A stretch of DNA of 45,494 nt from Robinsoniella sp. (GTDB lineage Bacteria > Bacillota > Clostridia > Lachnospirales > Lachnospiraceae). Under the pieces are notes generated by a model. It saw only the letters and a list, made by a program, of their open reading frames with translations, ran no database searches and had not been told where the DNA came from. Shown here in pieces: positions 1-8,151 of this stretch. The stretch lies in contig JAMPFB010000001.1 in NCBI GenBank assembly GCA_023664735.1, forward strand, positions 516,844 through 562,337. Reading direction: 5' to 3'. The position numbers and the translations under genes are program-made. Positions within the stretch are counted from its first letter, which is position 1, and every line of letters begins with the position of its first letter.

Positions 1-68
1 AGGCAGGTCAGGCTATGTTAGCACAGTCTAATCAGGCAAATCAGGGAGTATTATCTTTATTACAGTAA
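1..68 (+). CDS. Flagellin, C-terminal end (partial)
   Basis: The frame starting at base 3 ends in MLAQSNQANQGVLSLLQ followed by TAA at 66-68. This is the classic last helix of bacterial flagellin (the D0 C-terminal coiled coil, usually ending in QANQxxxxVLSLL), which packs in the core of the filament. Only about 21 residues are inside the window, so the rest of the protein cannot be described. A strong terminator follows at 115-158. The match is short but very characteristic; it marks the organism as flagellated or descended from a flagellated ancestor. Confidence 0.85.
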   Translation, partial: AGQAMLAQSNQANQGVLSLLQ

Positions 69-114
69 TGGGTGCTAATGATACAATGCCATAATCTATA
101 CCCCATAACCGAAA

Positions 115-158
115 CATCCCAAAAATCTGAGCTATTGCTGGTTTTTTGGGGTGTTTTT
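115..158 (+). terminator. Rho-independent terminator of flagellin gene
   Basis: CATCCCAAAAATC (115-127) pairs with GGTTTTTTGGGGTG (140-153) over about 13 bp with a 12-nt loop, followed by TTTTTAT. The T tail runs straight into the conserved TTTTTATAGAGCGAGAGCG core of the dispersed repeat at 153-233, so the terminator and the repeat are fused. Confidence 0.75.
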
Positions 159-233
159 ATAGAGCGAGAGCGTGGCGACGTAGAAAACATGCTCTGTGTT
201 CCCCTTTCTCTGTGCCTATGGCTGAACTGTTAC
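153..233 (-). repeat. Half copy of the TAACAGTTCAGCC palindromic element
   Basis: Read on the minus strand from 233 down, this is TAACAGTTCAGCC, then CACAGAGAAAGGGGAACACAGAG, then the asymmetric core (CATGTTTTCTACGTC, CCACGCTCTCGCTC, TATAAAAAC). It matches the arm that carries ACGTC..CACGCTCTCGCTC in the full copies at 12671-12863 and 24588-24783. The apical loop and the opposite arm are missing; the sequence instead joins the flagellin terminator. A sigma-A promoter starts 29 nt beyond its outer end. Confidence 0.8.
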
Positions 234-261
234 AAATATCTAAATTTTTCTCTGAATTGCA

Positions 262-290
262 TTGACAGCGAAGTATATTTTCGTTAATAT
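262..290 (+). promoter_or_regulatory. Sigma-A promoter for DUF3800 leader RNA
   Basis: TTGACA (262-267), 17-nt spacer, TAATAT (285-290). Transcription would begin near 297, so the RNA starts just before the three hairpins at 307-372 and continues into the DUF3800 gene. The repeat end GGCTGAACTGTTA (220-232) lies 29 nt upstream of the -35 box. Confidence 0.75.
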
Positions 291-299
291 TGACATATG

Positions 300-380
300 A
301 ATAAATCAGTGGTATCACTGATTGGGCTGGTCGAAAGACCCTGGTCCACCGAACGGCGGGGAATTTCCCCGCTATTTTTG
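300..380 (+). ncRNA. Structured leader RNA upstream of DUF3800 gene (DUF3800-motif candidate)
   Basis: Three hairpins follow directly after the promoter: CAGTG-GTAT-CACTG (307-320), GGTC-GAAA-GACC (a GNRA tetraloop, 329-340), and GCGGGGA/TTTCCCCGC (356-372) followed by TATTTTTG, which resembles a terminator. Comparative genomics has described several DUF3800 RNA motifs lying just upstream of DUF3800 genes; the position fits that group, but I cannot assign a subclass without a covariance model. The last hairpin may attenuate transcription into the gene. Confidence 0.5.
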
Positions 381-412
381 TTATTGAAATTTGGGAAAGG
401 TAAGCGGAATTT

Positions 413-1027
413 ATGGCAGAAAAAATATTGAGTGTTTTTATAGATGAATCAGGTGATTTCGGATCATATGATTCCCATGCACCGTTTTATTTGGTTGCAA
501 TGGTTCTACATAATCAGGATATCAATATCACAAAAAATATAGATGATCTTGAGAACCATTTATCAAATCTCGGATATAAACAACACGCCATTCATACGGG
601 TCCACTGATTCGCCGGGAATCAGTTTATTCTAATGACCTTATGGAAGACCGTAAACGGCTTTTTAATGCCTTATTTAATTTTACGAGAAAGTTAGACTTT
701 CATTATGTTTGTGCCAAAATTAGGAAGGATGAATGTCCGGATGTTATTGCTCTGACGGCACGGATATCAAAATCAATTGCGGAGATACTTAGGTTCCATC
801 AGGATTATTGGGAGAAATTCAACAAAATTATCATTTATTATGATAATGGACAGATTGAACTTACTAAAATATTGACATCCGTTTTTAATACACTTTACGC
901 CCATGTAGAGTTCCGAAAGGTAAAACCTGTAGATTACAAACTCTTTCAGGTTGCTGATTTGATTTGTACGATGGAGCTTCTTGCTGAAAAAGCATTTATG
1001 AGAAACTTTAGCGACTGTTTTTGCTAA
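413..1027 (+). CDS. DUF3800 domain-containing protein
   Basis: A 204-residue soluble protein of the DUF3800 family, thought to have an RNase H-like fold and often found near mobile or defence loci; the biochemical function is not established. The N-terminus carries the family signature FIDESGDFG (residues 9-17) with acidic D11, E12 and D15, and the C-terminal part carries QVADLICT (179-186) with D182, the second family acidic motif. The end (AFMRNFSDCFC) is shorter and less typical than in relatives, which usually run 20-40 residues further, so the 3' end may have been clipped. The start follows GGGAAAGG (weak Shine-Dalgarno). It is preceded by its own promoter and a structured leader; no partner gene is co-directional downstream within 230 bp. 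Confidence 0.8.
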   Translation: MAEKILSVFIDESGDFGSYDSHAPFYLVAMVLHNQDINITKNIDDLENHLSNLGYKQHAIHTGPLIRRESVYSNDLMEDRKRLFNALFNFTRKLDFHYVCAKIRKDECPDVIALTARISKSIAEILRFHQDYWEKFNKIIIYYDNGQIELTKILTSVFNTLYAHVEFRKVKPVDYKLFQVADLICTMELLAEKAFMRNFSDCFC

Positions 1028-1095
1028 TATGAAATCGGACTAGCTGTCTATCGGCTAAACTGTTATCTCATAACTTTATTCCGTAAATTTTATAC

Positions 1096-1129
1096 TTGCA
1101 AATCGAAAAAACATATGCTACCATATGTT
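1096..1129 (+). promoter_or_regulatory. Promoter with overlapping palindromic operator upstream of Rpn gene
   Basis: TTGCAA (1096-1101), 17-nt spacer, TACCAT (1119-1124) with an upstream TG (extended -10). A perfect inverted repeat, AACATATG-CTAC-CATATGTT (1110-1129), overlaps the -10 box and could be an operator. A solo repeat end GGCTAAACTGTTA (1053-1065) lies 30 nt upstream of the -35 box. Confidence 0.5.
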
Positions 1130-1264
1130 CAAAGCATATATCTCAATGTTAAATGAACATTCTATGATTCTAAGTCATTTCAGAAAATCTATGCTTTCAT
1201 CCACAAATTATGAATAAGGGCAGGGATTTTCAGGAATGAAGCTTCCTGCGGGAAGGAAAAGAAT

Positions 1265-2260
1265 ATGGAAAAGGATTTATTGCAGAAGCGTTACCTATCG
1301 GATAATGAGCGGTATGCGGACTTGATTAATGGATTTCTATTTGCGGGGAAACAGGTAGTTTCAGCCAAGCAGCTATCAGAATTGGATACCCAGACTGGAT
1401 TTTGGAGAATACCCGGTTTTTCTGTGAAATATAGAAAAGGAAGGCAAAAATACCGGGATTTAATACGAAAGGCTGCTTTTGGGGTTAATTTTGCAGTATT
1501 TGGCATAGAAAACCAGACAGAAGTGGATTATCTTATGCCATTGCGAGTTATGTCCTATGATATCGGGGAATATGAGCATCAGGCGGAAAAACAACGAAAA
1601 ATAGTTAGAAAGCAAAAAGGAATCAGCAAAGCCGAATTTCTCTCAGGCTTTACAAAGAAGGACAGGTTAAAGCCATGTATAACACTGGTACTTTTTTATG
1701 GGGAAAATTGGGATGGGAGCAAGAGGCTTCACGACATTCTGGATTTTCGTGATATGCCAGAAGAATTACAAACCATGGTAAATGATTACCGGATTTTTCT
1801 TTTTGAGATTCGCAAGCTGACGGATATGGAAGTTTTTCGGACTGATTTGAAACAGGTATTTAGCTTCATGCGCTATTCTAATGACAAACAGAAGCTAAGA
1901 GAGCTTGTGGAACAGGATCAGGCGTATATGGAAATGGAAGAGGATGCTTATGAAGCCGCAGCAGTTTTTACAGGAGCAAAAGAACTGATGGATGTGAAAA
2001 GGTTTCATGAAAAGGGAGGTAAGGTAGATATGTGTCAAGCGTTAAATGCTTTGATAGCAGATGGCAGAGCAGAAGGACAGATGGAAGAGTTACTTAGAAT
2101 TACCCGTACAATGGCAGAAAAGGGATTAGAGGCTCTTGATATAGCAAAGTTTTTAGATAGGCCGGAGGAGGATACCGAACGTATGATAGAACTGGTAAAA
2201 AGCAATCCTCAAAAAAGCAACAGGGAGCTGGCAAAGGAAATGATGAAACAGCAAATGTAA
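1265..2260 (+). CDS. Rpn family PD-(D/E)XK recombination-promoting nuclease
   Basis: A 331-residue protein of the Rpn/PDDEXK nuclease family often labelled putative transposase; experimentally studied members are DNA endonucleases that stimulate RecA-independent recombination. Visible motifs: YRDLIRK (63-69), the catalytic-type GIENQTEVDY (80-89, E82 and Q84) followed by MPLRVMSYD (91-99), and the family strand KPCITLVLFYGENWDG (136-151). The C-terminal third (about 210-331) is helical and acidic and ends with the DGRAEGQMEE-type tail usual in Lachnospiraceae copies. The start follows GGGAAGGAAAAGAAT. There are no terminal inverted repeats or other transposon features, so this is not itself evidence of an insertion sequence. 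The next gene, glpK, follows after 95 bp. Confidence 0.8.
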   Translation: MEKDLLQKRYLSDNERYADLINGFLFAGKQVVSAKQLSELDTQTGFWRIPGFSVKYRKGRQKYRDLIRKAAFGVNFAVFGIENQTEVDYLMPLRVMSYDIGEYEHQAEKQRKIVRKQKGISKAEFLSGFTKKDRLKPCITLVLFYGENWDGSKRLHDILDFRDMPEELQTMVNDYRIFLFEIRKLTDMEVFRTDLKQVFSFMRYSNDKQKLRELVEQDQAYMEMEEDAYEAAAVFTGAKELMDVKRFHEKGGKVDMCQALNALIADGRAEGQMEELLRITRTMAEKGLEALDIAKFLDRPEEDTERMIELVKSNPQKSNRELAKEMMKQQM

Positions 2261-2340
2261 GAGGGCAGAGCTGTGGCAGCCAAGCAGGAGCAAAATAAGG
2301 AAAGTATATCCTATAGGTATGGGATTTTCAAGGAAGATAA

Positions 2341-3858
<1,518 letters not shown>

Positions 3859-3901
3859 AAGTGGAGAAGCCGAAACATTCATATATTAGAAAAGGAGAGC
3901 T

Positions 3902-4450
3902 TTGTTTATTATGGAGGATTATTTGACAACAGGAAGTAAGATACATCTGACTCCCCTCGCACCAAAAAAAGAACAGATTCAAATAGAGGACATTGCCCAT
4001 GCGTTGTCTTTTATGACAAGGGCAAACGGGCAGTTCCCGGAGTTTTATTCGGTAGGACAGCATAGCATTCACTGCATGGAAGAAGCAAGGGCAAGGGGAT
4101 TTAGTAAAAGAGTGCAGCTCGCATGTCTGCTTCATGACGGCAGCGAGGCATATATGGCGGATATTATCCGTCCCATTAAAAAGCACCTGCCGGATTATCT
4201 GGAAATAGAAGCCGGCCTGCAGGGAGTCATATATGAAAAATATTTGCATACCCCTTTGACGGAGGAAGAGACAGAACAGGTAAAAAGCGTGGATGATGAT
4301 TTATTGTATCATGAATTTTTTCACTATATGGATGAGGCATTATTTGAGAAAAAACCCGAATTAAAAAGCAGTCCGGAATTTATTACAGAAGAATTTTCCG
4401 CCGTGGAAAAGCGTTTTCTGGAACGGTTTTATGAGGTTGCCTTAGAATGA
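3902..4450 (+). CDS. HD domain phosphohydrolase (YfbR-like)
   Basis: About 180 residues with the metal-dependent HD phosphohydrolase layout: GQHSIHC (first His), LLHDGSEAYMADI (the H-D pair) and VKSVDDDLLYHEF (the last Asp), near residues 52, 77 and 125-130. The arrangement resembles the YfbR 5'-deoxynucleotidase group and phage-type HD hydrolases; the exact substrate cannot be told. The start is ambiguous: TTG at 3902 lies 4 nt from AGGAG (3893-3897), ATG at 3911 lies 13 nt from it. The gene starts 43 bp after glpK and could share its transcript. Confidence 0.75.
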   Translation: MFIMEDYLTTGSKIHLTPLAPKKEQIQIEDIAHALSFMTRANGQFPEFYSVGQHSIHCMEEARARGFSKRVQLACLLHDGSEAYMADIIRPIKKHLPDYLEIEAGLQGVIYEKYLHTPLTEEETEQVKSVDDDLLYHEFFHYMDEALFEKKPELKSSPEFITEEFSAVEKRFLERFYEVALE

Positions 4451-4535
4451 AAATGGTAAAATGCTAACCTACTATCAGAAAAGGAACCAAAGCCCAAAAA
4501 CAGCATAAAATAAAAAAAAGCGGTCAGGTGATTTT

Positions 4536-4769
4536 ATGCTTATGCGCTTTAGTGAACTATGTGAGAAGGAAGTAATCAGCGTACGAGATTGCAGAAAGCT
4601 GGGGCATGTAAAGGATTTGGAATTTGATTCCTGTAATGGTTGTATCTGCAAGATTATAGTAAAACAGGCTTTTTGTTTTTGCGGCTTTTTTAGTGGAAAT
4701 GATGAAATAGTGATTCCGTTTAAAGATATTAAGCAGATTGGTCCGGATATTATTTTGGTGAATATATAG
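4536..4769 (+). CDS. YlmC/YmxH family sporulation protein
   Basis: A 77-residue PRC-barrel-like protein of the YlmC/YmxH family, found in endospore-forming Firmicutes. MRFSELCEKEVISVRDCRKLG is the family N-terminal block (split here: MRFSELCEKEV, then DCRKLG at about 18-23), followed by GHVKDLEFD and the ending strand IGPDIILVNI. A Cys-rich middle (CNGCICK, FCFCGFF) is also common in this group. It is preceded by GGTCAGGTGATTTT. The role in sporulation is inferred from distribution; no biochemical function is known. Confidence 0.85.
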   Translation: MLMRFSELCEKEVISVRDCRKLGHVKDLEFDSCNGCICKIIVKQAFCFCGFFSGNDEIVIPFKDIKQIGPDIILVNI

Positions 4770-4794
4770 AAATATTGGTTGGGGAGGTAGTGAC

Positions 4795-4897
4795 TAAACG
4801 GATGTAATAGAGGAATTTTTTTGAAAGCAACGGCTAAGCCGGACGCTCCTCCCTCTCTCACGTCCGTCTCCCAAAGCCCCTATGCCGCATCCGTTTA
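4795..4897. repeat. 103-bp inverted-repeat element with nested hairpins
   Basis: The ends are a perfect 10-bp inverted repeat, TAAACGGATG (4795-4804) and CATCCGTTTA (4888-4897). Inside are the small hairpins CGGCTAAGCCG (4831-4841) and GGACG...CGTCC (4840-4864). It has no open reading frame. It resembles the main repeat family only in being a terminal-inverted-repeat palindrome; the end sequence is different (TAAACGGATG against TAACAGTTCAG). Confidence 0.5.
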
Positions 4898-4915
4898 TCC
4901 ATCTTTACTAGAAAA

Positions 4916-4987
4916 GGCTGAACAGTTATAAATACGTAAAAAAGTTTCCAGTAAATAGTTGACATAAAATAATTTATCCTTTATAAT
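4916..4987 (+). promoter_or_regulatory. nrdR promoter with upstream GGCTGAACAGTTA motif
   Basis: TTGACA (4959-4964), 17-nt spacer, TATAAT (4982-4987): a perfect sigma-A promoter about 90 nt before nrdR. The motif GGCTGAACAGTTA (4916-4928) lies 30 nt upstream of the -35 box, the same spacing seen at three other promoters here. I saw no clear NrdR-box pair in the leader. Confidence 0.8.
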
Positions 4988-5077
4988 GGATTTATACTTG
5001 TGGTGAGAAACTCCGATATTTGCGTGTAGAATACAGAGTATTTGGCTCCATAGAGAATAGAACAGGGGGGAACACAT

Positions 5078-5530
5078 ATGAAGTGTCCGTTTTGTGGTCA
5101 TGGGAATACAAGGGTAATCGACTCAAGACCTGCCGAAGAAAATAATTCCATTAGAAGGCGTCGAATCTGCGATGAATGCGATAAGAGATTTACGACATAT
5201 GAAAAGGTGGAGACTATACCTCTTATTATTATTAAGAAGGATAATAATAGAGAAACCTATGACCGTTCCAAGATTGAGGCAGGGGTATTAAGAGCTTGCC
5301 ATAAACGTCCAATCAGTGCCAATCAAATTAATCAATTGATAGATGAGGTGGAAACGGAAATCTTTAACATGGAAGAAAAAGAAATTTCCAGTGCGGTTAT
5401 TGGTGAACTGGTTATGAATAAATTAAAGGATTTGGAAGCAGTTGCTTATGTAAGATTTGCTTCTGTTTATCGTGAATTTAAGGATATCAATACTTTTATG
5501 GATGAGCTTAAAAGTGTTCTTGACAGATAA
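5078..5530 (+). CDS. nrdR: Transcriptional repressor NrdR
   Basis: A 150-residue repressor of ribonucleotide reductase genes that senses ATP/dATP through an ATP-cone. The N-terminal zinc ribbon has C3-P-F-C6 and C31-D-E-C34, and the arginine-rich IRRRRICDECDKRF follows. The ATP-cone begins around residue 47 (PLIIIKKDNNRETYDRSK) and runs to about 136, ending with VRFASVYREFKDI. Length is normal. The ATG follows AGGGGGGAACACAT. It has its own strong promoter and is followed by an 11-bp inverted repeat. Assignment is certain by family. Confidence 0.97.
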   Translation: MKCPFCGHGNTRVIDSRPAEENNSIRRRRICDECDKRFTTYEKVETIPLIIIKKDNNRETYDRSKIEAGVLRACHKRPISANQINQLIDEVETEIFNMEEKEISSAVIGELVMNKLKDLEAVAYVRFASVYREFKDINTFMDELKSVLDR

Positions 5531-5551
5531 GCAATTAATAATACGAAATTG

Positions 5552-5588
5552 ACAATGCCCGTTCAAAATTAGAATTGACGGGCATTGT
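5552..5588. terminator. Inverted repeat between nrdR and hxlR (possible terminator)
   Basis: ACAATGCCCGT (5552-5562) and ACGGGCATTGT (5578-5588) form a perfect 11-bp stem with a 15-nt loop between two convergent genes. There is no T run on either strand, so it may be a weak terminator or only an mRNA end structure. Confidence 0.5.
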
Positions 5589-5622
5589 TGATGTAGGGAA
5601 TCATGAATAATTTCTATAAATT

Positions 5623-5955
5623 TCAAAGGCGGTTTTTTTCTCCCCATTCACACATTTGATCCAGAATGGGAATTAACGATTTGCCACGCTCTGTTAAACT
5701 GTATTCGACTTTTGGGGGAATTTGGGGATATTCCTCACGATGAATCAGATTATCCGCTTCCAATTCCTTTAGAGTAGCGCTCAAGGTTTTATAGGAAATG
5801 GTTTTGATGTATTTTTTTAATTCATTGAAACGAACAACCTCAAATCCCATCAACGCATACAGAATAAACATCTTATATTTGCCCTGTATCAGTGCCATGG
5901 TGTAACTAAATCCTGTTTCTTCTAAATTAGCGTCTTTGATGCATTCTATACTCAT
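5623..5955 (-). CDS. HxlR family transcriptional regulator
   Basis: A 110-residue winged-helix regulator of the HxlR family (relatives YodB and HypR sense electrophiles or disulfide stress through an N-terminal Cys). ALIQGKYKMFILYAL (helix 1), FNELKKYIKTISYKTLSATLKELE (recognition helix region) and the wing with the family RxEYPQIPPKVEYSLTERG are all present. Cys5 is a candidate redox cysteine. The start follows AAAGGAGAGTGTAAT on the minus strand. It is divergent from a flavin reductase gene, with direct repeats of GTAAGTAT between them, so it probably controls that gene and itself. Confidence 0.9.
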   Translation of the reverse strand: MSIECIKDANLEETGFSYTMALIQGKYKMFILYALMGFEVVRFNELKKYIKTISYKTLSATLKELEADNLIHREEYPQIPPKVEYSLTERGKSLIPILDQMCEWGEKNRL

Positions 5956-5972
5956 ATTACACTCTCCTTTAG

Positions 5973-6054
5973 GTAAGTATATAACCTTAATGTAAGTATC
6001 GCACTTGAAGGTGCGTACTTGTTTTTTGGATAATTCTTGTTATGATTGTAATAT
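5973..6054. promoter_or_regulatory. Divergent promoter/operator region between hxlR and flavin reductase
   Basis: Two direct repeats, GTAAGTAT at 5973-5980 and 5992-5999 (19-bp period, about two turns of the helix), and an inverted partner GTGCGTACTT (6011-6020) that pairs with AAGTATCGCAC (5994-6004). Downstream is a promoter for the plus-strand gene, TTGGAT (6026-6031), 17 nt, TAATAT (6049-6054). The layout fits an HxlR operator, by inference. Confidence 0.55.
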
Positions 6055-6103
6055 CACAAGCGGAAAAAGTCAATTCCGCAGATTTTGTAAAGGAGAGATT
6101 GCT

Positions 6104-6676
6104 ATGAAGAAAGATTTAGGAGTAAAACCGTATCTGTTTCCTATGCCAACTTATATGATAGGAACCTACAACGAGGACAACACTATTGATGTGATGATGA
6201 TGGCGTGGGGTGGCATCTGTGCCGAAGATATGGTTGCGCTCAACCTTGAAGCGGAGCATAAAACCGTTACCAATATTGAAACACGAAAAGCCTTTACCCT
6301 TGCTGTACCGGGAACGGATACACTGAAAGAATCCGATTTTTTGGGAATTGCAACAGCAAACAAAATGGCAGATAAATTTGAACGTACTGGACTTCATGCT
6401 GTAAAGAGTGAGCGTGTTGATGCGCCGGTTATTACAGAATATCCCATTACGCTTGAATGTGAGGTAGTGGAGATGCAGAGCCAACCCTATGGACTGCGTG
6501 TTCTTGGCAGAATTGTTAATGTGATTGCAGACGAAAAGGTTCTGAATGATGCTGGAAAGATTGATGCTGCTAAGTTAAATGCTTTTGCATTTGACCAAAT
6601 GCAGAACGGGTATTATGCAGTCGGGGAAAAGGTGGGGCAGGCATGGCATAGTGGCGCAGAACTAATGAATAAATAA
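6104..6676 (+). CDS. Flavin reductase family protein (flavoredoxin-like)
   Basis: About 190 residues of the FMN-binding split-barrel flavin reductase/flavoredoxin type. Such proteins bind FMN and move electrons or reduce flavin. PYLFPMPTYMIGTYNEDN (about 8-25) is the first strand-loop, NVMMMAWGGI-like VMMMAWGGICAED follows, then TRKAFTLAVPGTD and the domain-closing EVVEMQSQPYGLRVLGRI. The chosen start ATG at 6104 follows AAAGGAGAGATTGCT; an upstream in-frame start at 6005 has no ribosome site and lies before the promoter's -10 box. It is divergent from the HxlR gene, a common pairing for redox-stress genes. Confidence 0.85.
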   Translation: MKKDLGVKPYLFPMPTYMIGTYNEDNTIDVMMMAWGGICAEDMVALNLEAEHKTVTNIETRKAFTLAVPGTDTLKESDFLGIATANKMADKFERTGLHAVKSERVDAPVITEYPITLECEVVEMQSQPYGLRVLGRIVNVIADEKVLNDAGKIDAAKLNAFAFDQMQNGYYAVGEKVGQAWHSGAELMNK

Positions 6677-6701
6677 TGCAACAAACCCAGAACAGAATTA
6701 T

Positions 6702-6735
6702 AAAAAACACCTTGCAATTCAGCAAGGTGTTTTTT
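6702..6735 (+). terminator. Rho-independent terminator
   Basis: AAAAAACACCTTGC, a 6-nt loop, then GCAAGGTGTTTTTT: a perfect 14-bp stem ending in a T run. It ends the flavin reductase transcript; being flanked by A and T runs it could work on both strands. Confidence 0.9.
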
Positions 6736-6746
6736 ATACTAGAACC

Positions 6747-7277
6747 ATGAGCATTTTAAACCAATTTTATCCTGACAATTATATAGAATCCACATATCAG
6801 ATTAATTTTGAACAGTTAAAAGGACAGGGAATAAAAGGAGTCATATTTGACATAGACAACACATTGGTCCCCCATGGTGCTCCTGCAGATAAAAGAAGTA
6901 TAGCGCTGTTTCAGCGGCTTCATAAGCTTGGAATACAGACCATGCTGTTGTCTAACAATAAAGAACCGAGAGTCAAACCCTTTGCAGTGCAAGTGGACAC
7001 CAGTTATATTTATAAGGCAGGAAAGCCTTCCGTCAAAAATTATGAAAAAGCAATGGAGCTTATGGGCACAGGAAAGGAAACTACTCTGTTTGTAGGCGAC
7101 CAGCTTTTTACGGACATATGGGGTGCAAAAAAGGCAGGCATCACAACCTATCTGGTAAAACCAATCCATCCAAAGGAGGAAATCCAGATTGTGCTGAAGC
7201 GGAGGCTGGAATGGATTGTGCTTTACTTTTATAAAAGGAGCCTTGTGAAAAAGAAGGAAAAGAGAAAGGCGGACTAA
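6747..7277 (+). CDS. YqeG family HAD IIIA-type phosphatase
   Basis: A 176-residue HAD phosphatase. Motif I VIFDIDNTLV (about 33-42, nucleophile D35 region), motif II LLSNNKEPR, motif III lysine in KPSVKNYEKAM and motif IV FVGDQLFTDIWGA are all present, in the typical YqeG arrangement. In Bacillus yqeG lies at the head of a cluster with yqeH and aroE; here it is followed after 1 nt by aroE, keeping that link but without yqeH. The start has no good Shine-Dalgarno and lies only 11 nt past the terminator, so a promoter must overlap the terminator or transcription reads through. Confidence 0.9.
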   Translation: MSILNQFYPDNYIESTYQINFEQLKGQGIKGVIFDIDNTLVPHGAPADKRSIALFQRLHKLGIQTMLLSNNKEPRVKPFAVQVDTSYIYKAGKPSVKNYEKAMELMGTGKETTLFVGDQLFTDIWGAKKAGITTYLVKPIHPKEEIQIVLKRRLEWIVLYFYKRSLVKKKEKRKAD

Positions 7278-7278
7278 A

Positions 7279-8151
7279 ATGAAAATCAACGGAAAGACAC
7301 AAACCTGTGGTTTAATAGGCAATCCGGTGGAGCACACATTGTCGCCGGTCATACATAACCATCTGGCAGAGTGGGAAAACAGAAATCTGGTCTATGTGCC
7401 ATTTCTCGTGGAGCAGGACAGAATAAGAGAAGCGGTGGAAGGTGCCAATGCCCTGCATATACATGGGCTGAATGTGACAGTTCCCCATAAGAGCGCAGTC
7501 ATTCCTTATTTAAAGGAAATTGACAGGCTTGCTGAAAATATCGGGGCTGTGAATACCCTTGTAAAAACAGAAAATGGCTATAAAGGCTACAATACCGATA
7601 TGCCGGGACTGCTTCGGGCAATGGAAACGGAAAACTATACCATAAAGGGAGAGTCGATAATCCTGCTTGGGGCAGGGGGAGCAGCAAGGGCAGTTGCCAT
7701 GCTTTGTATGGAGCAGGGAGCAAAAGAAATATTTTTACTGAACCGTTCCATAGAAAAGGCAATGGCAGTAGCAAAAGAAGTAAATGGAATTTATCAGGAA
7801 AATAAAATAATTCCTATGGTATTATCTGATTATGGAAAGCTGCCTGACAAAAAGTATCTGGCAATTCAGGCAACCAGTGTGGGGCTTTATCCCAATGTGG
7901 AGGATGTAGTCATTTCAGAGGAAGCGTTTTATGATAAAATAGAAGCGGCGGTGGATTTGATTTATAATCCTTATGAGACAAAATTCATGTCCATGGTAAA
8001 AGCACATGGCGGCAGGGCAATGAACGGGCTTAAGATGCTTTTGTTTCAGGGAATCATTGCTTACGAATTGTGGAATAACGTAACCGTTTCAGAGGAAATG
8101 GCGGAAAAAATACTGAAAAAGATGAAGGAAGAATTGAACATTCATGAGTAA
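7279..8151 (+). CDS. aroE: Shikimate dehydrogenase
   Basis: A 290-residue NADP-dependent enzyme that reduces 3-dehydroshikimate to shikimate. Shikimate-binding GNPVEHTLSPVIHN (about 15-28), the catalytic lysine in NVTVPHKSAV, GAVNTLV, the NTD motif in YNTDMPG, and the NADP loop GAGGAARAVA are visible. It starts 1 nt after yqeG and overlaps aroK by 8 nt, so yqeG-aroE-aroK-aroQ are translated as one operon. Confidence 0.95.
   Translation: MKINGKTQTCGLIGNPVEHTLSPVIHNHLAEWENRNLVYVPFLVEQDRIREAVEGANALHIHGLNVTVPHKSAVIPYLKEIDRLAENIGAVNTLVKTENGYKGYNTDMPGLLRAMETENYTIKGESIILLGAGGAARAVAMLCMEQGAKEIFLLNRSIEKAMAVAKEVNGIYQENKIIPMVLSDYGKLPDKKYLAIQATSVGLYPNVEDVVISEEAFYDKIEAAVDLIYNPYETKFMSMVKAHGGRAMNGLKMLLFQGIIAYELWNNVTVSEEMAEKILKKMKEELNIHE

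Noticed and set aside
72-287. Open frame of 71 codons over the flagellin terminator and half repeat
   Set aside because: It runs across the terminator and the palindromic repeat, has no ribosome site and no protein family.
1265-2260. Possible transposase (family is often labelled so)
   Set aside because: Rpn-type nucleases are not insertion-sequence transposases; there are no terminal inverted repeats or target duplications around it.
4988-5077. NrdR-box operator in the nrdR leader
   Set aside because: No convincing pair of NrdR boxes could be read.
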